A stretch of 14,194 nucleotides of DNA, taken from Synechococcales cyanobacterium PMM_0003 (GTDB taxonomy: Bacteria; Cyanobacteriota; Cyanobacteriia; Pseudanabaenales; Pseudanabaenaceae). Under the pieces are notes generated by a model. The model searched no databases and was not told the DNA's origin. It worked only from the letters and a program-made list of their open reading frames with translations. A program made the translations under genes and the position numbers. Of the stretch, positions 1 through 6,966 are shown in pieces; the stretch's first letter is position 1; each line of letters begins with the position of its first letter. The stretch covers positions 1 through 14,194 of the forward strand of contig CASBRC010000315.1 of assembly GCA_949128015.1 (NCBI GenBank), in the 5' to 3' direction.

Positions 1-281
1 GATGCGATCGCAAAGTCATAAACCTGACTACCAAGAGAATTAATCCCCTCCATCACCGCTTGCATTAATTCTGCGCCCGATAGACGACTATCGCGCCCGA
101 CAGAAATAAGTAATTTTGATGCAGGTTTATCTAATTTCTGAGCTAGCCAACTCGCAAAAGATTGTCCTAATATTTTCGCGATTTCAGGAGTTAGGTTTAC
201 ATCTTCGTTGGGTACTCCCGCGATCGCCACGCCACGAATATCGGAACTATTTTGCAGCTTCTTCCAATTAAAATTTTGCAT
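1..281 (-). CDS. Phosphomannomutase/phosphoglucomutase, N-terminal part (runs off the left edge)
   Basis: The first 93 codons, read leftward from an ATG at 279-281; the gene continues beyond position 1. The protein has SDIRG at residues 13-17 and GRDSRLSG at 62-69, both typical of the N-terminal domain of alpha-D-phosphohexomutases, which move phosphate between C1 and C6 of glucose or mannose phosphates. That supplies precursors for glycogen, nucleotide sugars and cell-surface polysaccharide. The phosphoserine loop lies outside the window, so substrate preference (mannose or glucose) cannot be decided and no gene symbol is given. A HEPN gene ends about 60 nt upstream on the same strand. No strong Shine-Dalgarno sequence precedes the start. 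Family assignment is firm from the two motifs; the enzyme's exact name is inference. Confidence 0.85.
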   Translation of the reverse strand, partial: MQNFNWKKLQNSSDIRGVAIAGVPNEDVNLTPEIAKILGQSFASWLAQKLDKPASKLLISVGRDSRLSGAELMQAVMEGINSLGSQVYDFAIA

Positions 282-341
282 AATTTCTTAACTACTTATC
301 TCTACTATTACACGTTATTTAACCATTTTTGTTCTTTAAAG

Positions 342-722
342 CTAATTTTTATCCATCAGCATTATTTCAACCTCATTTACAAAAGTTTTAGCATCCTCGA
401 TTATTTTCTCGGAAATTATCTCGTCAGATATAAAATCAGTACTATAGTCACCCAACTGCCTAAGATCGTGAGCATTTTTCAGAAGTTTGGCAATATTTAA
501 AGGCAACTTACCTGTTTGGGTAAAATGAAAATTTATCAATTTAATCACACCTTTGTGAGTAGAAGTATCTAAACCTTCTGACAATAGCAGTGCTTGAGCC
601 GCGTAATACATCGCATAATAAGCGCGAGATATAGAGGGGCGAAAGCGCTGACTATCGTGTAAAAACTGGGCTGTTTGTATGTCTTCAGTTGCTAAAATCA
701 AAAACTTGTTTATTTCATTCAT
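342..722 (-). CDS. HEPN-domain protein, partner of the adjacent nucleotidyltransferase (putative toxin-antitoxin pair)
   Basis: A 126-residue, all-helical small protein with the pattern SRAYYAMYYAAQALL at residues 32-46 and HKG at 56-58, which places it in the COG1895/UPF0332 branch of HEPN proteins. In active HEPN ribonucleases the catalytic motif is R-x(4-6)-H. Here R33 is present, but the position where relatives such as SRAYYAMFHA carry histidine is Tyr40, so RNase activity is doubtful. The start ATG overlaps the TGA stop of the upstream nucleotidyltransferase gene by 4 nt (ATGA), which indicates translational coupling and a two-gene operon. HEPN/MNT pairs are known type VII toxin-antitoxin systems in which the MNT protein adenylylates (AMPylates) and silences the HEPN toxin. 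That role is inference here; the family is well supported. Confidence 0.85.
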   Translation of the reverse strand: MNEINKFLILATEDIQTAQFLHDSQRFRPSISRAYYAMYYAAQALLLSEGLDTSTHKGVIKLINFHFTQTGKLPLNIAKLLKNAHDLRQLGDYSTDFISDEIISEKIIEDAKTFVNEVEIMLMDKN

Positions 723-1054
723 AGTTTAATTCCTTCACGCTTAACAACTCTCACAAAAGAAATTTCTGAATCTAAAAATGCTGACTTAGCAGTAGGAATA
801 ATAGAAACTAACTCACCATACTTACTCATAAAATACCAGCCAATATCAGACATTCTAGATATTTCTTCAACAGGATTAACTGGATCGTCAAGAACTGCCA
901 TTACATCAATATCCGAGTCGGGCGTTGCATCTCCTCTTGCTTGTGAACCAAATAGAATTAGAGAAAATAAACGCTGTCCATAGAGTTCAACTAAAAGAGC
1001 TTTTAACTCATTGAGTAAACTAGATAATTGATTGTTATCGAGTATTTTATACAT
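719..1054 (-). CDS. Minimal nucleotidyltransferase (MNT) domain protein, putative antitoxin
   Basis: A 111-residue protein with the polymerase-beta-type nucleotidyltransferase signature GSQARG (residues 36-41) followed by SDID (47-50); the aspartates of SDID are the expected metal ligands. This is the compact MNT domain of COG1708. A third carboxylate is less obvious: the following strand reads GELVSIIP (80-87), where E81 is the only nearby acidic residue. It overlaps the HEPN gene by 4 nt and comes first in the operon, the usual order for an MNT antitoxin that modifies a HEPN toxin. The pair lies 57 nt downstream of the ABC exporter gene on the same strand; the gap is AT-rich with no clear terminator, so read-through is possible. 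Start is the ATG at 1052-1054 with no strong ribosome binding site. The antitoxin role is inferred from the pairing. Confidence 0.87.
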   Translation of the reverse strand: MYKILDNNQLSSLLNELKALLVELYGQRLFSLILFGSQARGDATPDSDIDVMAVLDDPVNPVEEISRMSDIGWYFMSKYGELVSIIPTAKSAFLDSEISFVRVVKREGIKL

Positions 1055-1111
1055 AGAATAAATTACAAATTCAATGGTTATTTAGTTAGTGATATTATTC
1101 TTTGCTTATAA

Positions 1112-2965
1112 TTACTTATAACCTGCTGCTTGCAGCGTAAAAAGATGGGCATAGCGTCCATCTGCTGCTAATAGTTGCTCGTGACTGCCTTGCTCGATAA
1201 TTTTACCATCTGCCATTACGATGATTTTGTCCGCCATGCGCACTGTGGAGAAACGATGGGAAATTAGCACCACCATTTGATCTTGAGTGAGCGAACGGAA
1301 ATGATTGAAAATGCTCATTTCGGCTTCTGCATCCATCGCGGCAGTTGGCTCATCAAGGATGAGAATGTCAGCTTGCGATCGCATAAATGCACGGGACAAC
1401 GCAATCTTTTGCCATTGCCCACCTGACAACTCTTGACCACCCTTAAACCACTTGCCTAGCTGTGTTCCAAACTTGAGCGGCATATTATCGATAAATGTCT
1501 TCGCCATCCCTTTCTCAGTAGCAACTTCCCATTCTCGATCATCATCAAGTCTTTCCACATCTCCAACACCGACGTTCTCGCCTACCGTAAATTGATATTG
1601 CACAAAGTTCTGAAAAATTACACCGATTCTTTTTCGTAATACATCAATATCCCAATCATTTAAGTCAACTCCATCCAGCAAAATCCTGCCACTACTAGGT
1701 ATATACAATCGCGTCAGAAGTTTGATTAATGTCGTTTTACCACAGCCATTTTCACCAACGATCGCTAGTTTCTCGCCATGTTGGAGATGCAGCGAGATAT
1801 TCTTTAAAACTGGCTCTTGGCTTTCGGGATAGCAAAAGGAAACATTCTCAAATTTAATTCCATCAGATACGATGCCTTTGGTAATAATGCCATGGGATTG
1901 AGGGATAGGTTGGTCTAGAAACTCATAAAGATTCGCCAAATAGAGATTGTCTTCATACATGCCACCGATGGAAGTTAGCGCCGATGCAAAAGTAGATTGA
2001 CCTTGGCGGAATACCACCAAATACATGGTCATTTCGCCTAAGCTAATTTTGCCTGCGATCGCCTCCATCACGATCCATGCATAGGCGGCATAAAATGCAA
2101 CCGTACTCAGCAATCCCAATAGATAGCCCCAAAAGCCCTTTTGAATCGTGAGGTTGCGATCTTCATCGTAAAGGCGATTGAAAATATCGTGATAGCGCTG
2201 CAAGAGCATTCCACCTAGTTGATAAAGCTGGACTTCCTTGGCATAGTCTTCTCGCGCCAGCAAAGTCTCTAAGTAATGCTGTTGACGCGTCTCAGGCGAT
2301 CGCCATCGAAATAAACGGAATGCATGTTCTGAAAATCTGGTTTCCGCAATAAAAGAAGGAATGGCAGCTAAGACTAAGACAATTACTGCCCAAATGGAAA
2401 AGTTCAACAACAATCCGCTAAAAGTTATCAGAGTCAGCGCTGACTGACCTAGACCGAAAGTGCGACTAATCAGCGCAAGGGGACGACTAGAAGCTTGCGA
2501 TCGCGCCTGACTCATTTTGTCGTAAAATTCTGAATCTTCAAAATGAGCGAGATCGAGGGTGAGTGCTTTTTCTAAAATTAAGACATTCACCCTCTGCCCA
2601 AGTAGCACGCGCAGCAGTGATTGAGCTACCGATAATCCTTTTTGAGAAGCGGCTAAAATGATGATCAACATCGCTTCAAAGCCGACATAACTCAGGGCAA
2701 CATTGCGATCGCTAATTAATCCACTCTGCGAAGCTAACACGACACTATCCACGATTAATTTGCCCACATAAGCGATCGCCGCAGGTAATAGCCCACCAAA
2801 GATCGTGAACAGGGCGATCGCTAGGGTCAAAATTCGGCTAGTCGTCCAAACCAAATCTAAAGCTTTAATTCCATAGTGAAATATCGATAAAGACTTACTT
2901 AAAGCCTTTTTGAACGATTTACTTTTCTTTAATTCACTTTTTTTCTTTTTTGCCATACTGTCCAT
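1112..2965 (-). CDS. ABC exporter, fused transmembrane and ATPase domains (ABCB/MdlB-like half transporter)
   Basis: A 617-residue inner-membrane protein. After a lysine-rich cytoplasmic leader (residues 5-25) it has a type-I exporter membrane domain of about six hydrophobic segments (roughly 35-345), then an ATPase domain. Visible motifs are Walker A GENGCGKT (404-411), the signature LSGGQ (513-517), Walker B ILILDE ending at E539, and the switch histidine in LISHR (H570). All catalytic residues are intact, so an active ATP-driven exporter working as a homo- or heterodimer is expected. The substrate cannot be read from the sequence; family members move lipids, peptides or drugs. A second in-frame ATG (M4, 2956) is an equally possible start. 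The gene begins only 10 nt after a long hairpin at 2976-3028, so it is probably largely insulated from the upstream zinc-ribbon gene. No partner exporter gene lies in the window. Confidence 0.93.
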   Translation of the reverse strand: MDSMAKKKKSELKKSKSFKKALSKSLSIFHYGIKALDLVWTTSRILTLAIALFTIFGGLLPAAIAYVGKLIVDSVVLASQSGLISDRNVALSYVGFEAMLIIILAASQKGLSVAQSLLRVLLGQRVNVLILEKALTLDLAHFEDSEFYDKMSQARSQASSRPLALISRTFGLGQSALTLITFSGLLLNFSIWAVIVLVLAAIPSFIAETRFSEHAFRLFRWRSPETRQQHYLETLLAREDYAKEVQLYQLGGMLLQRYHDIFNRLYDEDRNLTIQKGFWGYLLGLLSTVAFYAAYAWIVMEAIAGKISLGEMTMYLVVFRQGQSTFASALTSIGGMYEDNLYLANLYEFLDQPIPQSHGIITKGIVSDGIKFENVSFCYPESQEPVLKNISLHLQHGEKLAIVGENGCGKTTLIKLLTRLYIPSSGRILLDGVDLNDWDIDVLRKRIGVIFQNFVQYQFTVGENVGVGDVERLDDDREWEVATEKGMAKTFIDNMPLKFGTQLGKWFKGGQELSGGQWQKIALSRAFMRSQADILILDEPTAAMDAEAEMSIFNHFRSLTQDQMVVLISHRFSTVRMADKIIVMADGKIIEQGSHEQLLAADGRYAHLFTLQAAGYK

Positions 2966-2975
2966 TTTATCGTCA

Positions 2976-3028
2976 AAAACCCAAAAGAGATTTGCGCCGC
3001 TTCGCGGCGTAAATCTCTTTTGGGTTTT
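2976..3028 (-). terminator. 25-bp stem hairpin, probable Rho-independent terminator of the zinc-ribbon gene
   Basis: The arms 2976-3000 and 3004-3028 pair over 25 bp with one G-T wobble and a 3-nt TTC loop. Read leftward, it has an A-rich 5' arm, a GC core and then TTTTTG, like an intrinsic terminator. The stop codon of the upstream gene (3027-3029) lies within the base of the stem. Because the arms are symmetric it could also act on the other strand. It ends 10 nt before the ABC exporter ATG, so some read-through or a promoter overlapping the hairpin must supply the exporter. Confidence 0.75.
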
Positions 3029-3518
3029 ATTTCAGTGCGAAGCGCTGTGAAAGCGATCGCAAAATTGATCGCCAATAAGCTTGGATCGGGAACTGCGTAT
3101 AATCGCGAGTAATTGATAACAGTACAAATAAGTGACCGCAAAATGTCGCGATCGCCCAAAATTTGGGAAACCAAGCTAATGGAACATCAGGTTCGGTTGG
3201 GAAAAGATAAACAGCAGCAGTTGCGATCGCAGTTGGCACGATCACCAATAAAATCCCCAAAGCACTCAGCCAACGGCTCGTATAAACTTGCACCGCATTA
3301 GCATTTTCCCAACGTCTACCAGTCCAAACCCATCGCAACGTCGAGATCGTATCTGCCATTTTCATAAATTGCTGACGTTGATCATCGCTTTGCTCAAGTA
3401 CAAAAATATGATTACAAAAATCGCAAGCTACCGATTCCATCATTGGCATCGGTGTAATTGCACCCCGCATACAGACAGGGCAAGATGAAGACGGCGATTG
3501 CGAACTGGAGTAACTCAT
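3027..3518 (-). CDS. Conserved cyanobacterial-type membrane protein with N-terminal zinc ribbon
   Basis: About 163 residues. Two CxxC pairs, CPVC (13-16) and CDFC (32-35) counted from the chosen ATG at 3516-3518, form a probable zinc ribbon in the cytoplasm. Two hydrophobic segments follow, near residues 84-106 and 118-138, then a basic tail. I do not recognise a named family, and no function can be assigned. An in-frame GTG four codons upstream (3530) is an alternative start; the ATG was preferred because GTG lacks a better ribosome binding site. The gene is flanked by strong hairpins at 3544-3580 upstream and 2976-3028 downstream, so it probably forms its own transcription unit. The metal site and two-helix topology are read from the sequence; the rest is unknown. 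Confidence 0.72.
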   Translation of the reverse strand: MSYSSSQSPSSSCPVCMRGAITPMPMMESVACDFCNHIFVLEQSDDQRQQFMKMADTISTLRWVWTGRRWENANAVQVYTSRWLSALGILLVIVPTAIATAAVYLFPTEPDVPLAWFPKFWAIATFCGHLFVLLSITRDYTQFPIQAYWRSILRSLSQRFALK

Positions 3519-3543
3519 GGCTTCATGCACTAGCGCAAAGAAT

Positions 3544-3580
3544 AATCATAGAAGTGTTGCTAATCAACACTTCTATGATT
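3544..3580 (-). terminator. Perfect 16-bp hairpin downstream of the SIMPL gene
   Basis: The arms 3544-3559 and 3565-3580 are perfectly complementary with a 5-nt loop. It sits 6 nt beyond the stop codon of the SIMPL-domain gene and before the start of the zinc-ribbon gene. The tract after the stem (read leftward, ATTCTTTG) is only weakly T-rich, so termination efficiency is uncertain, though the position suits a terminator. Confidence 0.65.
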
Positions 3581-3585
3581 GTATG

Positions 3586-4359
3586 CTACTCGACTGCGAA
3601 AGTAATCGATACTACTGACCGAATGTCTTTATCTATAGAAGTCGTGCTATAAGACCCACTATTGCTGACTTCTGTGGAATACCGAGCCGTAATTTGAAAA
3701 ACATCAGTTTCTGCCTTACGGATTGCGCCAAGGCGACTACCTGATACATTGACGATCGCATCACCTCTAGCCTTTGCGTCTTTAGTGGCTTCAGAAATCA
3801 TTTCTACCCGCAATTGACTAAGCTGCGTATAAAGATATTCCGCAGGCTCTGAAGTAAAAGGAATTCCCTCATTGATCAAATCTGTACTTGACTTTGCGAT
3901 CGCACCAATGCCATCGACATCCTTAGAGCGAACCTCAAAGCGTTGCACCAATCGATAGGCGATCGTTCTACCCGTTTGCACGCCGTTACTATTGACTTCA
4001 GGTATAGGTTGAGTATCGATCGCACTAGCCGAGATCGCATCATCAGGAATATTTTGGGTCTTAAAATAAGCCCGTACCCGCTCGTTGTAGCGTTTGAGTT
4101 CTTGGAAAGCAAGCGGCAAAGTCGTCTGCTGACTAGAAACGGAGCTACGCCAGATCACATAATCAGAGCGAATGGGACGGGTTGATGCACCAATTACGGT
4201 GAGGGCATTATTTGACCTAAGTGATTTCAGAGCGTTACCAGCAATGTAGGCGCTACCCACAAGTGCGATCGCAAGAGCCAGCATGCCGCTAAATAGCTGC
4301 GGGAATTGCGATACTGGTTTGGGAGTTGATACATTAGATTCTGGGAGCATAATTTTCAT
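3586..4359 (-). CDS. SIMPL (DUF541) domain envelope protein
   Basis: About 257 residues from the ATG at 4357-4359. A single hydrophobic segment near residues 24-45 acts as signal anchor or uncleaved signal peptide, so the rest faces the periplasm. The body starts with a beta-strand reading ALTVIGAS and continues with the long helix and repeated strands typical of SIMPL/DUF541 proteins (relatives of YggE/BP26). These form oligomeric periplasmic assemblies and have been linked to oxidative-stress tolerance, but their biochemical role is poorly known. The reading frame stays open to a TTG at 4414-4416, and another ATG lies at 4348-4350. I chose 4359 because the extra upstream residues are polar and precede the signal segment oddly. 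The gene is divergent from DAHP synthase and ends just before the hairpin at 3544-3580. Confidence 0.8.
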   Translation of the reverse strand: MKIMLPESNVSTPKPVSQFPQLFSGMLALAIALVGSAYIAGNALKSLRSNNALTVIGASTRPIRSDYVIWRSSVSSQQTTLPLAFQELKRYNERVRAYFKTQNIPDDAISASAIDTQPIPEVNSNGVQTGRTIAYRLVQRFEVRSKDVDGIGAIAKSSTDLINEGIPFTSEPAEYLYTQLSQLRVEMISEATKDAKARGDAIVNVSGSRLGAIRKAETDVFQITARYSTEVSNSGSYSTTSIDKDIRSVVSITFAVE

Positions 4360-4458
4360 GGGAATGAATGCTCTACTTGTTGACGTAAGAGAATATTTAT
4401 TGGTCACTAGTCGCAATAAAACGCAAAACTATCAGGCGTAAAACTATGCCGAAATACT

Positions 4459-4488
4459 TTTACACCCACTGGGGCGCTAAAGTATAAA
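4459..4488 (+). promoter_or_regulatory. Predicted sigma-70-type promoter of the DAHP synthase gene
   Basis: TTTACA at 4459-4464 and TATAAA at 4483-4488 are each one mismatch from consensus, with an 18-bp spacer. Transcription would start near 4495. The -10 box overlaps the first possible ATG (4488), so that codon would not be in the message; this supports the ATG at 4500 as the true start, on a nearly leaderless mRNA. Confidence 0.5.
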
Positions 4489-4499
4489 TGGATATTTAT

Positions 4500-5633
4500 A
4501 TGGAGTCAAATAGCTTGTCACCAAACGAACTCGCAAACAAATCTGGTCAAGTAATATCATTATTAGATGAAAATTTAGAACAGATCAAGACTAGTGATTT
4601 ACATGTAGTTGAAACTTGTCCATTGCTAGCACCCATAGAAGTAAAAGCAGAATTACCGATTACTCCTGCGATCGCAAAAGTAGTCTCCAGTGCTAGAGCC
4701 AGAATTAGAAATATTTTAAATGGTAGCGATCAGCGTTTATTAGTCGTCGTGGGGCCATGCTCGATTCATGATGTCAAAGCGGCTCATGAGTATGCCGAAA
4801 AATTAGCAAAATTCCGTGATGAAGTCAGTGATGCACTGGAAATTGTGATGCGCGTCTATTTCGAGAAACCCCGCACCACGATCGGCTGGAAAGGATTGAT
4901 TAACGACCCTCACCTTAACGGTACGTTTGATATTAATTACGGTATTCATATGGCGCGGCAGCTATTGCTAGATGTGGCGAAATTGGGCTTGCCTAGTGCG
5001 ACCGAACTGCTCGATCCAATTGTGCCGCAATATCTGGCTGACCTGATCTCTTGGACAGCGATTGGCGCAAGGACGACTGAAAGCCAGACCCATCGCGAAA
5101 TGTCTTCAGGCTTATCAATGCCCGTTGGTTTCAAAAATGGGACTGATGGCGGCATTGATGTCGCGATTAATGCCATGCTATCGGCTCGTCAGCCCCATCG
5201 TTTTCTCGGTGTCAGCAATGAGGGCAGATCCAGTATTGTCACTACGTCTGGTAATCCTGATGGTCATATCGTCTTGCGTGGTGGTAAGCAAGGGCCTAAC
5301 TACGATAAAACTCATGTCGATGCGATCGCAAATCGCCTCAGAGATCGCAAGTTGTTACCTTACATGATGGTTGATTGCAGTCATGATAATAGCGGTCAAG
5401 ATTACAACCTTCAGCCGACTGTGTTACAGGATATTAGCGAGCAAGTACGTGAAGGCTCAAAAAATATTGTCGGGATCATGCTGGAAAGTCATCTCAATCG
5501 AGGCAAGCAGCCTTTGAAAGATTTGGCAAAGTTGGAATATGGCAAGAGTATTACCGATGGTTGCATTAATTTTGAGACGACTGTTGATGTGTTAACCGAT
5601 CTTGTTAACTCAGTGCGATCGGCTCGACTTTAA
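4500..5633 (+). CDS. aroF: 3-deoxy-7-phosphoheptulonate (DAHP) synthase, class I alpha (AroF/G/H type)
   Basis: About 377 residues. Catalyses condensation of phosphoenolpyruvate and erythrose 4-phosphate to DAHP, the first step of the shikimate pathway to aromatic amino acids. Motifs read in order: VVGPCSIHD with the metal-ligand cysteine at about residue 87, EKPRTTIGWKG (122-132) for phosphoenolpyruvate binding, ESQTHREMSSGLSMPVGFKN, then GRSSIVTTSGNPDGH, LRGGKQGPNY, and MVDCSHDNSGQDY near 291-303. Length and motifs match the E. coli AroF/AroG/AroH isoenzymes (about 350 residues), with a somewhat longer N-terminus, the part that carries allosteric control in this class. Which aromatic amino acid inhibits it cannot be told, so the symbol follows the family rather than a proven orthologue. 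An in-frame ATG at 4488 would add four residues but overlaps the predicted -10 box. It converges on the WD40 gene. Confidence 0.93.
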   Translation: MESNSLSPNELANKSGQVISLLDENLEQIKTSDLHVVETCPLLAPIEVKAELPITPAIAKVVSSARARIRNILNGSDQRLLVVVGPCSIHDVKAAHEYAEKLAKFRDEVSDALEIVMRVYFEKPRTTIGWKGLINDPHLNGTFDINYGIHMARQLLLDVAKLGLPSATELLDPIVPQYLADLISWTAIGARTTESQTHREMSSGLSMPVGFKNGTDGGIDVAINAMLSARQPHRFLGVSNEGRSSIVTTSGNPDGHIVLRGGKQGPNYDKTHVDAIANRLRDRKLLPYMMVDCSHDNSGQDYNLQPTVLQDISEQVREGSKNIVGIMLESHLNRGKQPLKDLAKLEYGKSITDGCINFETTVDVLTDLVNSVRSARL

Positions 5634-5717
5634 GCTTGTTGGGTTAGCGCCCAAGGGCGTTAAACCAATAAGCTTTAGCACACGCAAAGCGTGCGCTACA
5701 GCCTTATTGGGTTAGCG
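5632..5717. repeat. Compound palindromic repeat between convergent genes, probable two-way terminator
   Basis: Two adjacent hairpins fill the gap. The first pairs 5632-5652 with 5655-5675 (21 positions, one mismatch, two G-T wobbles) and starts inside the DAHP synthase stop codon. The second pairs 5676-5685 with 5689-5698 (one mismatch, AAA loop). A 15-nt segment of the first arm recurs almost exactly (CTTGTTGGGTTAGCG at 5635-5649, CTTATTGGGTTAGCG at 5703-5717), reaching the last codons of the WD40 gene. This TTGGGTTAGCG style resembles dispersed palindromes common in filamentous cyanobacteria. It likely terminates transcription from both sides. Confidence 0.65.
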
Positions 5718-6809
5718 AAAACCTTTACCTTGTGAAGATTCTGTCCAGAGCATTAGTTCGCCGTCAGCATTGGCTGCGGCTAATTTTTTGCCCTGCGGTT
5801 GCCATTGCAAAGCCGTGATTGCACCCATCGGCGTATCAAGAGCCTGTATCCAATCCTTAGCATTTTTCCAAATCGTGATTCTGCCATTTTCATCAGCAGA
5901 TACTAAAGTCTCGGTTTTGGGCTTAAAGGCAACAAAGCCGACAATGCTGTTATGCCCCTTGATTACTTCACCTTCCCAACCAACATTTAGATCGGCGTGT
6001 TTTTCCCAAACAACCACATCAGAGCCACTGGAGGAACACAAGAGCGGCGAGGTTTTGCTAGCTGACCAATCAAAGGAGCGAATCTTTCCCGGAAATCCCT
6101 GCATTCGCCAAGGTGAAGCATCAAAGTCAGAGCCAAGCCATTGCATGACCACAACCAAGTTATCGAGGGTATTGGCGACTAAATATTCTCCTGCGTGATC
6201 CCAAACCAATTTGGCGATCGCAGTCGGCGCTTCAAACACAATCGGATCTTCGTACCAATCCTTTGCTGACCAGACTTTAATCCCGCCATCACCACTGACC
6301 GAGAGCGAGTCGCCGTTTGGATGCCATGCGATCGCAAGTACAGTTGATTGCTCAAAATACAAAGTCGTCACAATATCTAGAGTCTCTGCGCTCCAAATCT
6401 GTACATATTTACCAAAGCTAAAGGCAAATTCAGCACGGCGAGGATGCCAAGCTAAATGCTCGATCCATGTTTTGCCTAGATCGAGGGTTGTTGCGATCGC
6501 AAATTGCTCACCATCTAATTTCCACACGCGCACTTTTCCATCCTGTCCCCCTGATGCTAGCCAGCAACTATCAGCCGAAAAGCCCAAACAATCCACCGAA
6601 ATTTCTGTTGGTGCTTGCAACTCAGTCTGCTTTTGTGCAAGATCGTTGCCTGTCTTTGCATCATCAAATAAAGCTAACTCTCCCGATGCTGTAGCCGCAG
6701 CGAGATATTTGCTATTAGCTGACCATGCGATCGCCGTGACATATTCACTGAGGGTAATTTGCGATTGAGGGTTGGGATTCAGAATCAGATTGGTCTTGGG
6801 CTTGGGCAT
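5712..6809 (-). CDS. WD40-repeat beta-propeller protein
   Basis: A 365-residue protein made almost entirely of WD40 repeats. Eight blade-ending strands can be picked out, most with the GxxxxWD-like end: GELALFDD, GKVRVWKL, KYVQIWSA, GGIKVWSA, NLVVVMQWL, SDVVVWEK, GRITIWKN and GELMLWTE, spaced about 40-45 residues. This predicts a seven- or eight-bladed propeller, a scaffold for protein-protein contacts. There is no signal peptide, no transmembrane segment and no attached kinase, AAA or NACHT domain, unlike many cyanobacterial WD40 proteins, so it is a stand-alone cytoplasmic propeller. No partner or pathway can be assigned. It starts at the ATG 6807-6809 with no evident Shine-Dalgarno sequence, is divergent from glyA (157-nt gap) and converges on the DAHP synthase gene through the palindromic repeat. 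Confidence 0.88.
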   Translation of the reverse strand: MPKPKTNLILNPNPQSQITLSEYVTAIAWSANSKYLAAATASGELALFDDAKTGNDLAQKQTELQAPTEISVDCLGFSADSCWLASGGQDGKVRVWKLDGEQFAIATTLDLGKTWIEHLAWHPRRAEFAFSFGKYVQIWSAETLDIVTTLYFEQSTVLAIAWHPNGDSLSVSGDGGIKVWSAKDWYEDPIVFEAPTAIAKLVWDHAGEYLVANTLDNLVVVMQWLGSDFDASPWRMQGFPGKIRSFDWSASKTSPLLCSSSGSDVVVWEKHADLNVGWEGEVIKGHNSIVGFVAFKPKTETLVSADENGRITIWKNAKDWIQALDTPMGAITALQWQPQGKKLAAANADGELMLWTESSQGKGFR

Positions 6810-6966
6810 AGTGATTATTTTGTTGTCTACAGAGCATTTTAACCTAGTGCAAAGCGCTACTTATCACCGCGTGTTAGCATAATTTAGCGGGTGTTTTTGT
6901 TCTTGCTAACCCCGCACCGCTTTAGACCAAATCAATTGCAGACATTCAGCACAGAAGCTTAGCAAA

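Noticed and set aside
252..500. Open frame on the plus strand opposite the phosphohexomutase start and the HEPN gene
   Set aside because: Low-complexity hydrophobic and aromatic translation with no family resemblance; it lies antisense to a well-supported HEPN gene.
2929..3174. 81-codon minus-strand frame spanning the hairpin at 2976-3028
   Set aside because: It overlaps the exporter start and the end of the zinc-ribbon gene in another frame and crosses a terminator stem; a shadow frame.
6211..6768. 185-codon plus-strand frame opposite the WD40 gene
   Set aside because: Cysteine- and serine-rich antisense translation of the repeats; no domain, no ribosome binding site, and the WD40 frame explains the region.
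6810..6966. Possible glycine riboswitch or other structured leader before glyA
   Set aside because: Only a 5-bp GCGGG/CCCGC pairing with a long loop is visible; no glycine-riboswitch core motifs. A CATAAT at 6878-6883 could be a -10 box but lacks a good -35.
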